64,000 nt of DNA from Smittium mucronatum (Eukaryota; Kickxellomycota; Harpellomycetes; Harpellales; Legeriomycetaceae), in contig LSSL01001338.1 of the NCBI GenBank assembly GCA_001953115.1, positions 5,550-69,549 of the forward strand, given 5' to 3'. Shown here piece after piece: positions 52,690-64,000 of this stretch. A program made the translations under genes and the position numbers. A model generated the notes under the pieces. It made no database searches and had not been told where the DNA came from. It saw only the letters and a list, made by a program, of their open reading frames with translations. Position 1 is the stretch's first letter, and each line of letters opens with the position of its first letter.

Positions 52690-55600
52690 TGCTGTCTAAT
52701 ACCATTTATCCTTTATTTTCGCAGTCCACTTTCCATCTTATCAACAGATTTGTATGGTTTAGTCGAAATTTTGATAATGCTATCTCTATTCTGGCTCGAG
52801 ATATTTTCTATGTTCCAATGGATGTATTATTATATTTTGTTTTGTTTTATAATTTTTTTGAACTTATTTATATGGTTTACAATTTCTCTATAATTTATTT
52901 CATAAGGTATTTCGTTTACCCTCATTTTTTTTATAAACACGTTTATAAATTTCTAATAGTATTTTATTCCAGGGGATCTAAAAAATATATGCCTAATACA
53001 TTCATCTTCATTACCATATGTGTTACAATTATCATTAGAAGAAATGTTTCAAACTCGAACTCCATTTTTTTACCTTTCCAGTATTATTTCTCAAGAGTAA
53101 AATTTTTACAGTAGAAAAACAACTTTAGGTTCAGAGTTTATTTCGATTTTTCCCTATTTGAAATTAGTTATTTCATCAAAATAATCATCCATTTTAGCTT
53201 CTTGCACCTATGAAGTGATATTTTATTCATAGATCTTCATTTTATATAGAATCTTTTATTTTTTTTATGTTTAAAATCCATCAAAACGACGAAAGAAAAA
53301 CTATTTTTATTGCACTGGATGAAATCTTAGATGTCGATTACTTTAATCCTGTTAAATTACAAGTTTATTTTTCCATATATATATATATATTTGATTATTT
53401 TATTGGTAATTATTTCCACTTTTATATTTTTGTTACTTACGAATATCCCTGACATATTTTTGAAACTTTTTTTATATTTTCAATATCTTAAATTTCAAGT
53501 TTTTAATTTCAGAATTTTTAAATTTAGTTTTTTTTTCTGGTTCTAAAAAATCTTTACTTAAATTAACCAAATCTAATGAGGACCATTTTCTTAAACCGTT
53601 TTTTTCTACAAATGCTATATTTTTTTATGTCTTTATAAATTTTTTTTTCGAAAACAAGGGAGTTTTTTTTGAGATATTATCATCGTTTTTTATTAACAAG
53701 GAGTAATTAAGTTAATCCCTTTTAGTTTTTATCTGACCAAAATATCTCTTATGTAAGTTTTTTTCTATCTATATCGTGTATTTTTTTATTTTTGACGAAT
53801 TAATTAAATATAAATTTTGAGAAAATATGTCAGATAGGGTTTCTATAATATTTGCTCCCAAACCACCCAGATTTTTCGGAAGCTCGAAAATTTCAATATT
53901 TATTGTTGATTTTTTATTTTCCTGTTATAAAAAAAATATTTAGAAATTTAAGGTCATTAATTGATGTCTTGACTTATTATGAGTGCAGAAAACCAAAATT
54001 TTAATTATAAAAGTGTATTTTTAGCAGGATAATTCACTTTAAAAATATTTTTCGACTTAGCCTGATGTTTATTAAGCTAACATTTTTTTAAAGACTTTTT
54101 TGTGGAATTTAAGTTTGCCCAATCTTTGCTGAAAGATATTAATGAATATCTGAAGTTAAGGCGATAATCAATTTTATTTTATTTATTCAACAAAAAATTT
54201 GAGTACCTAATTTTAATTGCAGTTGATTTATAGGTATAATCTTTGAATTTTTATCTCTGAAATGAAGAGCAAAGATTTTTTCATTGCCATTATGTCATCT
54301 TCAAAAAATATTCTTATAGATATTTCGTTGGAGTACTCGTTTATTTTAAAATTATTACTAGGGATTTTTATCTCTTGAATATTTTTTCTTATTATTGATA
54401 ATAAAGGTTCAATTATTGGGTTATATAGCAGGTGATATAGTGAATCGTCTTTATTAACTTTGCCTTATGAGGATGTTTTTGTTAATCATCCATTGATCTT
54501 AATTAATTATTTAGCCCCAGAATATATCTTTAAATTCAAGCTTATATATTTTCCTCAAAAATTTAACTTTTCTAGTCTATAAATAAAAATTTCCGGTTTA
54601 CTCGATATATAACCTTTCTTGATCTAGTATCAATAAGTATCCTTATATCTTTTTTGGGCTCTCTTTACTATTTTCAAGCAAAAAGGCTTTTTTAAAAATG
54701 CTATCAAATATTTATATATCTTTGATAAAACCAATTTGATCTTTTTTATAAAAAATCCTAATAAAATTTCGCATTATATTTGATTAACTTTTTGTTAGAA
54801 TTTTCTAAGCAGTGTTTGAAAAAAAAACAGGTCAATAATTTTTAATTCTCTTAAATCACATCTTTTTGATAGAAATATAAAAAATACCTTCCCATTTTAA
54901 AATTTCATTGATTTCCAGCTAAGTTATATATACCCTTTCAGGTATGAAACTTATATAACTATCCAAATTTTAGATAAATTCGAAACCAAGCTCTTCTTGA
55001 CCTAGTGATTTGTTTTTATGACCCTCAATAATCAGTGCATCAACTTCGTCTTTGAAAAAGTATCACTCAGTATTGTTTTTTTCATGATATTTTCGAAAAT
55101 TAGTTTATTTATAAATAGTTTTGATCTGTATTCGCTATCTAAATTAAATTTTTTAAAAAAAAATTCTTAAAAATCAGAGATTTCTTTGATTTTTTTTATT
55201 CGGATAATTTGTCACCAGTAATACAAATAATTATTCTTACCCCCCCCCCTCCTGATATTTTATTGTATTAAAAAATAGTTTACTTGATTTTTCTTTTTTT
55301 TTCTACTCATCAAGTTCTAAGACCTTATAATATTACAGTTATTCAATAGCAGTTTTTTTTATAAATCTTTTTTTATAATCAGTTACTTTCGAATGCCCAT
55401 TCATTTGTATTTTATGGCTAAATTTGTTGTTTTCTAATCAAGACATTGATCTTCGAGTTAAGTTTATACTAGTTGTTATAATTCGATGTTCTTTCGAAAA
55501 AAAGTTATCAATTTTTCTTATTTCTTGCTTTATTTAAGCCCATTTTTTTGCAATATCCTTTTTCATGTTTGGTTTTTTCAAATTACTTATATCAATTGAG

Positions 55601-56390
55601 TGAAATTGATATATTTTAAAACCTCACTATTTATAGTCCTCATATTATTTTTCTTAATTCGAATTCTAAAATTTATAGTACTGTAAATATTTTAGTATAT
55701 ATTTACTCTTACTAATTTGTGTTCAGAAAAAAGTCCTATTCTCTATTCTCTATTTCATTTTTGCTCTGAGAAGATGTTATCAGATATAAATATCAGATAT
55801 ATTCTAGATTTAAATTTTCTATTATGTTTCATACGAGAGTTTTTTTTGGTTTTTTAATTGCGATTCACGGAAACTTAATAAATGTAATTAAATCCTTAAA
55901 TTTAATCGCTGGTCTTTGGAGGAAAATTATATTGTATATCCAACTAAATTAAAATATATTAGCACAATTTGATTTTCAGTTTTATGGAATGTAAATTATA
56001 AAAATTTAATAAAGCTTTTTTAAAATTTATTCTCGGCTGGTTTTATATATTTTTTGAATTCTGTTGTGAAGGATCTTTAGACCTGGTTACTTTTTTGATT
56101 GATATTCTCCATATAAGTAGCCTGATAAAATAGATAAGTATATAATATTGTTATTGATTAATATATCTGTTTTTTAATTAAAAGATGGGGTTAATATAAT
56201 CTACTATCCATTTCTTGTTTTCATTTGAATTAATATTTACCTTCTGAATATATGTTATATCAAGTTTTATTTTATTTTATTTTTATTAGACATTACTTTA
56301 ACATTCCGTGACGATATATAATCATCATTTATATATATTATTATTATTGTCAATTTAATGAAGTGGGTTGTTATCATAGTCAATATAGAA
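52690..56390 (-). pseudogene. LINE ORF2: reverse transcriptase polyprotein, interrupted
   Basis: Read 56390 to 52690. A linker with basic heptad-like sequence (AKKWA, IKQEIRKIDNFFSKE, ~55540-55470) precedes the RT. RT entry includes DTFSKDEVDALIIEGHKNKS (~55060-55000), matching the family's N-K-S-P-G-x-D-G block with degenerate residues. FDxxQxGFI appears as DQIGFIKD (~54742-54724), the YxDxxxAYD-like segment as ILIDTRSRKVIYRVN (~54640), the gene's QGDPLSPLLF block as KDDSLYHLLYNPIIEPLL (~54440-54390), and the catalytic Y/F-x-D-D as FFEDD (~54308-54295). Further on are ELPKNLGGLGAN (~53890-53850) and a C-terminal CNTYG...HIFFRSPG (~53030-52975) of the Cys/His type. Stops and shifts are frequent. 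The endonuclease domain upstream is too eroded to identify. Confidence 0.75.
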
Positions 56391-56394
56391 TTTT

Positions 56395-57270
56395 TTACAA
56401 TATACATCCATATTGAAAATCTTTTTCAAGGTCTGTACCGGTAGATTTTTTGTATGGAATTTCTGGATTATTAAATATCCCCTTAGATATGTAGTCTTTT
56501 GTATAGTTATTAAAATTTTGGTGTGCTATTGTGTCATTTGTATTAGTATTGCTTTCTTTAGCAACTTGATATGAAGTTATAATGGATTTTGTTCCGATTT
56601 TCAATACTTTAATAATATCTTTTTTATTTGTGGCTGGTTTAGTTTCAGCCTTATTAATTTTTGTCACTGATTTCTTGATGATGATGTTATTGTTATTTTT
56701 TATCCCAATATCGCGTTTTTACGAGTTTTATACTGTCCACAGATATTATGATTATTGAATCTTTGTTATTTTGTGGATTTTCAAATAAAATTATAATGGT
56801 TTCATGTTCTAAAATATTTATTTGTTCTTCTGTTAAATTTTAGTAGTTTAGATTTGAATTAATCTTTTTGCTATACACATAATTTACCGAATTTATAAAT
56901 GACTTATATACTGAAGCTATGGGTATATTTTTCATTTCAATTTTAGTAATTGTATCAGTGATATCAAAAGATATGAAGGATATTGTTTTTTCTTGATTTT
57001 TAGAATGCATATTTATTCTGCTTTGATGGTAAAGTTAGGGATGTGTGATTAAAATTTTATATTTATAAATTTTATTAAGGTATTGCTTGATTCTGAAGAA
57101 TTTTTTTTTCTTTTTTCTTTGGTAATTTTTTTTTATCGACTTTAAGGGATTGAATTTCTGGATCTTTTTTCACCAGTGTTTGGCTTCTTTTCTCATTCGT
57201 AAACTTTTGATCCTTCTGATCTAAAATATGCGTAGATGGGTATGCAACCAATGAAAATTGAGGTTATATT
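56395..57270 (-). pseudogene. Possible LINE ORF1 remnant
   Basis: Minus-strand frames here are unusually rich in Lys, Asn, Ser and Thr: DQKDQKFTNEKRSQTLVKKD near 57220 and a 90-codon open frame 56667-56395. Its position directly upstream of ORF2, the basic, low-complexity composition and broken frames suit a LINE ORF1 nucleic-acid-binding protein, but no RRM or zinc knuckle is visible. Frames up to ~57900 also look protein-like. Confidence 0.3.
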
Positions 57271-58319
57271 GATTTTTATACCCAAAAAAAGAAGTTTAGT
57301 TTTTTATTTTTCCAGGCTTGATTTCAAAAAACATTTTTTTACTGGTTTACAAATCAGATTAGTTGCTTTTTTAGCGCGTAATGTCTATTATTTCTGATAT
57401 TTTTTTCAAATTCTTGTATATTTCTCCAAAAACTTTGTATACTGGATTATTGAAATTTTTTAATAATTAATTTTTGTTATACCTTCATCCTCATCTAAAA
57501 CTTTAATGAAATCGAACAAAATTATATAAACTTCCAATTCCGAGTTTATGAAAAAAATTTCCTATGTCAAATTATTAAAAGCCATCGATGATGCGTTATA
57601 GCGCCGTTAAAACCTTCAGTTTTTGCGATCTTGACATAATTAAGTACGATTTCGTAAGTTTTTTTATATCTTAAAATTTAGACGTTGAAGCTCTGATTGA
57701 TTTTTCTTCTGAATAGCTATAGAGTATAGGTGATTTTTTGGGATATTAAAAGTTTCAAATATGTTTGGCAGAGACTTTTGGCGTTTTTACTCTTGCATTA
57801 AAGTATTGATGTTTGTTTAAAACATATCCCCAATCTTGTTTTTGTGGACTCGTCGCGTTTATGGGGGCAAATACAGTTATTGAATATAACTATCTTTTCC
57901 GTTTAAGAAAGTTGAAAGTCTATTTAAAGTTCGATAAGATTAGATAATCTAATTTTCAAGTTTGGAAGTAATAGATTCTTAAGAAAAACGGAAAGGGGGT
58001 CAAATAAATAGTTTAAATTGGTTATAGATTACAGGATTCCCCTTTTTTATTAAACCATTGACCCAAAATTAAATATTTGATTAAAACGATAAAATCTTTG
58101 GCCCAATTATGTAAATCCAATGCCAAAATTTAATAATTCAATCTCCCACTGCAATAAGGCACCCCCCCCCTCCCACCACAACCACCAAAAAATAATAATT
58201 TCACTATTTCAGGATATATGATTTTGTTTTAATTGATCATCTTTTACAATAAAAATTTAAGACTTAGAGTATGTCACCTTTTTGCATCATAGCTCTAATC
58301 TTAATTTTAATGATCTAAC

Positions 58320-58360
58320 TTATAGTATAGTATAGTATAGTATAGTATAGTATATATAGT
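58320..58360. repeat. (TATAG)n repeat
   Basis: About seven pentanucleotide units ending in a TA run, inside the left arm of the foldback-like element and absent from the right arm. Confidence 0.9.
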
Positions 58361-59332
58361 ATGAAGTTTCAATTTTTTTCCTTCATAAAAATAAAATCAT
58401 TGTTGATTTATATTATGAATTAGACTGTTTCAGTGATATTTTCCAACCGTACAATTGAAATACTGGATCAAACAGCTATTTCGAATGTTCAAGATTTTTT
58501 TTGCAAAAAGAAATTGCTATTTTTCCTAAAAAATATAAATTTATTATACATTTTAATATTTTATTTTAAGCTTTCAAAAAGTAGGTGAAATTTCCAACTG
58601 GAGAAATTTATTTAAGTAATATTCCCAAGACCAAATCACACTATTAAAATAATCCTTTTCAGGACCAAATTAGAAACTAGTAAAATACTATTGTATATTA
58701 GTAAAATCGATTTCAAAAAAAGTAAAAATTTATTGTATAAAAGTCCAATCAATTAAAAAAAAAGTAAAAATGAATTCGAAAAAAGTAAATCCAATTTAGG
58801 AAGAATTGCTTTTGTTTATGCTTTGTTGGGAATTCGCTTTAAAAGACCTATTTTTAACACCATTATTTGATTTTTTTTAAATATTAGATATTCGGTTTTA
58901 TATTTTACCCCATAATTCTATTTCTAAGCTTGTGAATTTTTAAATTATATTGGGTCAGAGTATAAAGGTAAATTTGGGGGTTTTAAACGGAAAATAAATA
59001 AATTGGGTTTATTTTTCATGTTTTTTTCTAAATTCACATTTGCATTTACGAATTACAGTTGGTAGCAAAGAGCTCGATCAAAAATGCACCATTTTGGTTA
59101 AATTTCAGAAATATTCCTGAAATAATACTTTTAAATAATATAATTTCTATAAGATACTGCATATTCATAACATAAAAATTTAAGTTATAACAATTTCCTA
59201 TCGTTAATTATATTATGTTATTCTAAAAGAATATATCTGTCAATTTCACTGAAAGATCAATAAATTTGGTATGCTCAGTTAAATAAATTAGCCAAATAGA
59301 TTATTTTATATTAAAGCCTTTTAAATGAAGAT

Positions 59333-59617
59333 TTGGCTGTAATTTTGACCTCGTTAAGAGTATTCGACTTATTTTTTACAAGCCTTTTAGCACTATGTGT
59401 GCCTTCATGGACGCGATTTCTCTTTGATTTTATTCAAATAGAAATGAAAGAGTTGAAATATATTGAAAATACAAGTTTTGGAAAATTCAATTGGAGCCTA
59501 AAATTTAAATTGTTTATTTGTATTGTGTGTTGTATTATCCAAACACACATCCTTTTGCTATATTATTATAAATGGAAACAGATTTGCCGAATTTATTTGA
59601 AAAGCCATTTGGAGTAA
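59333..59617 (+). CDS. Unrecognised 94-codon frame in the foldback spacer
   Basis: Starts from a non-ATG codon and ends next to the right arm. It has a hydrophobic stretch around FKLFICIVCCII and two Cys-Cys-type positions, and matches no family I know. It could be a relic of an internal gene of the element or a chance frame. Confidence 0.15.
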   Translation: MAVILTSLRVFDLFFTSLLALCVPSWTRFLFDFIQIEMKELKYIENTSFGKFNWSLKFKLFICIVCCIIQTHILLLYYYKWKQICRIYLKSHLE

Positions 59618-59722
59618 ATACACTTTTAAAAACAATTAAATTTCAGCAAAAAATAGTTTATTGCGCTTTTCCCAAATTGGATTTACTTTTTTTTCTTTGA
59701 TTGGGCTTTTATTTAATAAGTT

Positions 59723-59955
59723 TTTACTTTTTTCGAAATTGATTATACTAAAAACCAACATAAATTTACTTTTTTCGAAATTGATTTTACTAAAAACCAA
59801 TATAAATTTACTTTTTTCGAAATTAATTATACTAAAAACCAACATAAATTTACTTTTTTCGAAATTGATTTTACTAAAAACCAATATAAATTTACTTTTT
59901 TCGAAATTGATTTTACTAAAAACCAATATAAATTTACTTATTTCGAAATTGGTCC
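59723..59955. repeat. 42-bp minisatellite, 5.5 units
   Basis: Units start at 59723, 59765, 59807, 59849, 59891 and (partial) 59933, each beginning TTTACTTTTTTCGAAATT. Units alternate between two versions (GATTATACTAAAAACCAACA and GATTTTACTAAAAACCAATA), suggesting duplication of an 84-bp dimer. Because 42 is a multiple of three, both strands stay open and give spurious 14-residue peptide repeats. The left arm holds the inverted unit only once or twice (58700-58790), so the array expanded in the right arm after the element formed. Confidence 0.95.
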
Positions 59956-60253
59956 TCAAAAGGTGTATAAGGTAAAACTAATAGCGAAAACGTTATTACC
60001 TTTAATGATTTAACAGCTTTATATTGTGAAAGAAGCTTAATTCATAGATAAATATATTATGAATAGTAAATTGCGCCTATTTGGTGTTGTAGGGGGGGGG
60101 GGTTATTGTAGTGAATATTACAGCTATTAAAACGGGAATTTGGTTTTATTAAAATGGGTTGTTGGAATTATATAATTGGACCAAAGATTTTTCATTTGGA
60201 ATTTAGATTTTAATAATTCGGGCCAAAGGCTTTATAAAAATGGGAATCCCTGT

Positions 60254-63200
60254 AAAAACTTTTTCCTTTTCTCCCACTCTTAAGTTTTATGATTTACAAG
60301 AAATTAATTTCAACGGATATTTTTCACAATAAAAATTGTGATATAATTTTGATATTTTTGTTTGATACAAATATTTATCTGCTAATAAAAATCTTTTTTG
60401 TACAAAAAAAAACTTATTTAAATATAAAAGTTTTAACTATCTCAAAATCATTTTGGAGTTTATTTCATATTAACATCGCCCTATTGCATATGCATGCTTT
60501 TATTAATAGTGTTTAAAAGCTAAATGTATATATTTTTTGCAAATTTGACGTTGAAAATATAAATAAGTGGTACGGAATATACGATATTTTTATATTAAAC
60601 TACAAATTATACAGAAATCTCCCAATTTTTTTAATTAGAAATTATATTAATATTTAATGTGAAATTTTTTTCTAAAATCTCTCACAGTGGAGATATAATT
60701 CAAACCTTTGAACTCCCATATTTATGAAGAATATTTGGTATAAAATATCTTATTTCACCAAAAAAAACCCCCCCCCCGATAATTTATTATTGACTATTCA
60801 TCAAAATTTATATATCCAAGTTTAAATATAAATATTACATTTACAAACATTTATATTTCTGATATCCTTACCAGAAGGACTTATTATAAATATCAATAAA
60901 TAAAAAACATTTTTATTTAAATCAACTCAATTCACATCGGAAAAATAAATGATATATAATAATAATTGCAAAAATGATCAATATTTTAAATATTTTTGCA
61001 AAAATAGTCAGTTATAAAATAATTGAAACCATTCAAAATTCTTAGTTTGGTTTATTAATTTGGCGAATCATCTTCTTTATGAAAAATAAAAATAGAAAAA
61101 ATATTTATTAGCCAAAAAGATGTTAATATTTCCTATTTCCTGTTTCTATTATAATTCGTAGAATTTATAATAATTAAATGAGTAACTGTAAACTAAAAAC
61201 CGAAATAATTTTGGGAATGTTAATCCAAAGCCTGGAATGACTTCATTTAAAAGAAAAATCAAACTTTAAATTCCAGAAAAGCGTATTTTTTTAGGGAAAC
61301 TTCTATTACAATTATGTGGAATGTTTCTATACACCAAATGTATCATAGCACAGGATATTTGAATTAAAAAATATATTTATTTTGTGAGATTCGGACATAG
61401 TAAAGGGCAAAAATCATTTTAAAAAAAAATTGATTAAAAAAAATTATTATTATATCCAAATTCTCCTTCTCTCAAAAAAATCTTAATATTATATAAAGTA
61501 TTTATTCCAAGATTCAGGGCCAATTTTCTTTTTTTTTAAAATTTTTTGTAACTTGGGTTCTGGTTTTACTGGTAACAGTGATAGAAGATTTCGCACGATA
61601 TATAATACTGTAATAAAATCTTAATATAATATTCAGATATATTTTGATTCTTTAAAACATTTAAATATTTTTATTTTTCTGAAAAACATAATTATTTTAG
61701 TAAAAAATTTTTAGGTGATACTCTTTTTTGGTATGTGATAAAATTTCTTTGTGATTTGATTTGTAAAAATATCTTCGTCTCTGAAGAGCAAGATATGTCC
61801 CGTTTAAAATATTATATTTATTATTGAGACCTCTCGATATTATTAAATTAAACAAGTTTTTTAATTTCTTAAAATAAATATAAAAGTTTCTCTACATCCG
61901 TATTAATCACAAAAAATTAAATAATCCCGTTTTTAAATGTTAAATCATTACTTCAAACTTATTTAATCCCCTTTTATATTAATAAATTTTAACAAAGATA
62001 TTCTTTATCCAAATTTTACATCTTTATAATTACATAATTTTAATATGTAAATTAGTTTAATTATAAATTGGACTAAAAAAATCAATTCATTTAAACAAGA
62101 AGAGTTATATAAAATTTTCGTAATTATGTAACTTGATTAAAATAAAATACTAAAAGATTTTTTCTTTAAAAAAGTCGTTGAAAAGTTAAAAAAAGAATAT
62201 GAATATTCTATATTATTACTAGAGATTGCCTCTTCATGCTCTCTTTTCTCGTCACATTTTTCCACAATTTCTACGGTTTACTTTTGATTGCGATCTGGAC
62301 TCCCCGAAATTCAAATACCTATTCTTTTTTTCGACTTTCAGGACGTTTATTCATATATTTAGAAATGCTATATCCATCAGAAAAAAAACTTGAAATTTAA
62401 AATGGCCTTAATGTAGACGATAAGAGATTAAAAATTATTATATCTATTTTAAATATTGCTATAAAACTCATCGTATTTTATTTTCATATAAAAAAGAAAT
62501 TTCAATGTGAAAAAACACAGAATTTTATTTTTATTTTTAAAAATATATTAGCAATTTATATTTGGAAGGTCGATACTCTTAATTATAAATTTTTTTCTTT
62601 CTACTTCAAAATTTTTTTCATCGAATCGCTCAGCCTTCTGCCACTTCCTCGTATTATATTACTCTTCAGAATTTAGTTTTATAATGAACATCAAATTCAC
62701 TTTCCAAAGCTTTGATATAATTTTTATAAATACCCTCACCAATTTTAAGGTAAAAATCGTCAATAATATATCAAAGTATGCAATCGATCTTAATTTAGAT
62801 TCCAATTATTTTCTGACTCGAATATTTTGAGAGATAATATCTCATATCTGGGATTGAAAAATAAAATGTTGCTCAATTTTCATATCCTATCTCTTTAAGA
62901 TATACATAAGTTCTTATATACACCAATTTAATATTATCCTTTTTTTTTTTCAAAATCACCATCGGCATCTCAAAGATCTTATTTTATTTTTTTTGCAAGA
63001 TTTCTCTTAACATATTTCTATTTAATTAAATTGACAGCAAATTTTTTCTTCTAGAGGTGGTTTTTATGAAATAGAAGCTTCAATATCTTTTATATCATCA
63101 TTCATCAAAAAAAAATTGATATGAATTTATTGATTTTTTTTAAATTTTTCAAATATAAATTCCAGGATTCTGTGGTATCTAAAGAAAATATTCCAAATAA

Positions 63201-64000
63201 TACTAGGATAAAGTTTTCAGTGCCTTATTTTGCTGATTCCAAAAAAATTTCACAAATATATATTGGCTTTAAGTTTAATAAATCCAGATATATAACTGGG
63301 ATCGAAATTTGTTATATTGAATACAAGAGCTAGGAAAGATTTGCAGAAGTGAAGTCTTAATTCTCTATTTTTAAAACGGAATTTATTCGCATGATTAAAT
63401 CCTGAAATTTTATCTAATAGAAACTCACTTTTTTTTTTATTATCTTTTTTCTCTCATCAGCACAATAATTTTAATACTCAAGAATACCGTATTCCAATTA
63501 TTAATTTATTTCATATCTAAAATATTTTAGCTAAAATTATTTAGCATCTATTGACCACGAGCAGGGGGAAAATTCCATTGAATTTTCAGATATTTCTTTT
63601 ACCTTTTTCCCAATCAATCTAGGGCCGATAAGATAGCATAAATTTTTCTGATTCTTATAAAGAAAGAAAATAACGTGCTTTATCAAATATATATTAAAGT
63701 TATATTCACAATCTGCATAAATATGTTATGAAGTTATGAAGTTATGAAGTTATTCTCTTTTTGTGCTAAAAACAAATTCATAAAGACTTAACAAAAAAAA
63801 AATTTTTGATTAAAAGATCTAAAAAAAAAATTATTTTCAAAGTTTTTAATATGGGTATTCCAATATTTATTTATTTTTTCAAAAAATTCTATGAATTGTT
63901 TAAATCCCGATTCGATTTTTGATGAGGTTAATGATACCATGCCAACAAAGAGTATTACCTAAAAAAAATTTACAAAAATAATTTAGTTTTTTTAGAAAAA
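60254..64000. other. AT-rich stretch, nothing firmly recognised
   Basis: Contains a C-tract (60768-60778) and a GAAGTTAT triple repeat (63727-63752). Minus-strand frames between 63000 and 62200 look partly protein-like (DDFYLKIGEGIYKNYIKALE, NRYLNFGESRSQSKVNRRN) but match no family I know; the plus frame 63121-63333 is likewise unrecognised. Confidence 0.45.
63727..63752. repeat. GAAGTTAT tandem repeat x3
   Basis: Three perfect 8-bp units. Confidence 0.9.

Larger units (their letters stand above)
52681..57900 (-). mobile_element. LINE (non-LTR retrotransposon), decayed
   Basis: A minus-strand element with a recognisable ORF2 (52690 to ~56390) and a Lys/Ser-rich region upstream that may be ORF1. 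The order of endonuclease-RT linker, RT, C-terminal GGLG block and Cys/His motif is that of L1-like or Tad-like LINEs. A 3' poly(A) tail and target-site duplication were not located, so both limits are approximate. Confidence 0.65.
58032..60250. mobile_element. Foldback-like element with long inverted arms
   Basis: The left half (58032-58810) and right half (59680-60250) are inverted copies of each other in collinear order. Matching blocks include ACAGGATTCCCC / ACAGGGATTCCC at the outer ends, AAAATCTTTGGCCCAATTAT / AAAATCTTTGGTCCAATTAT, a C-tract near 58162 versus a G-tract near 60091, and GTAAATCCAATTT blocks near 58790 and 59690. Outer ends read CAGG...CCTG flanked by TA on both sides, as in Tc1/mariner-pogo elements, though TA is common here. 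Between the arms lies ~870 bp of AT-rich sequence. This looks like a non-autonomous element with arms occupying most of its length. Confidence 0.65.

Noticed and set aside
52689..53114. 141-codon plus-strand frame rich in Phe/Tyr/Ile
   Set aside because: The minus strand at the same place encodes the C-terminal part of the LINE ORF2, including a CNTYG...HIFF motif, so this frame is its antisense shadow.
59636..59975. Open frames with 14-residue peptide repeats on both strands
   Set aside because: They follow from the 42-bp minisatellite, whose unit length is a multiple of three; both strands are equally open and no start or domain supports either.

Overview
The window is AT-rich eukaryotic DNA (by eye about three quarters A+T, not counted). 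It carries one apparently intact, spliced host gene; nearly everything else recognisable is decayed transposable-element sequence. The host gene encodes a fungal-specific transcription factor (fungal_trans / middle homology region), so the organism is a fungus. AT-richness, sparse genes and a deep, varied load of old elements (DIRS, LINE, MULE, pogo/Tigger) suit an early-diverging lineage with an expanded genome, such as Entomophthorales or other Zoopagomycota. That placement is inference. No rRNA, tRNA or CRISPR was recognised.

Layout. 1-446: end of a copy of a ~628-bp poly(A)-tailed repeat (called family A here). 1.7-2.5 kb: MULE transposase remnant. 2.5-16.3 kb: AT-rich, unassigned. 16.34-16.56 kb: very long (TAA)n. 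16.96-18.25 kb: second MULE transposase remnant, minus strand. 21.4-22.6 kb: two family A copies around a 313-base run of N. 24.6-26.3 kb: the transcription-factor gene, best modelled as three exons with a 13-nt micro-exon. 29.4-30.3 kb: inverted pair of family A copies. 31.95-33.3 kb: ~160-bp inverted repeat with a 1-kb spacer. 36.76-41.29 kb: structurally complete but mutated DIRS retrotransposon with a small poly(A) retroposon inserted in its RNase H region. 41.3-44.86 kb: pogo/Tigger DNA transposon with a full-length broken transposase. 46 kb: 5'-truncated family A copy. 49.5-50.2 kb: GC-richer island, possibly an LTR with the start of an internal region. 51.4-52.0 kb: old family A copy. 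52.7-57.9 kb: LINE on the minus strand. 58.03-60.25 kb: long inverted-repeat (foldback-like) element carrying a 42-bp minisatellite and C-tracts. 60.3-64 kb: AT-rich, unassigned.

The features do not form a pathway; they record successive transposition and decay. The most novel items are family A (no recognised coding capacity, conserved 5' hairpin, copies broken from the 5' side), the DIRS element with its terminal repeats and internal complementary region readable by eye, the foldback element, and the micro-exon. Pseudogene edges are approximate because they come from reading broken frames by eye.
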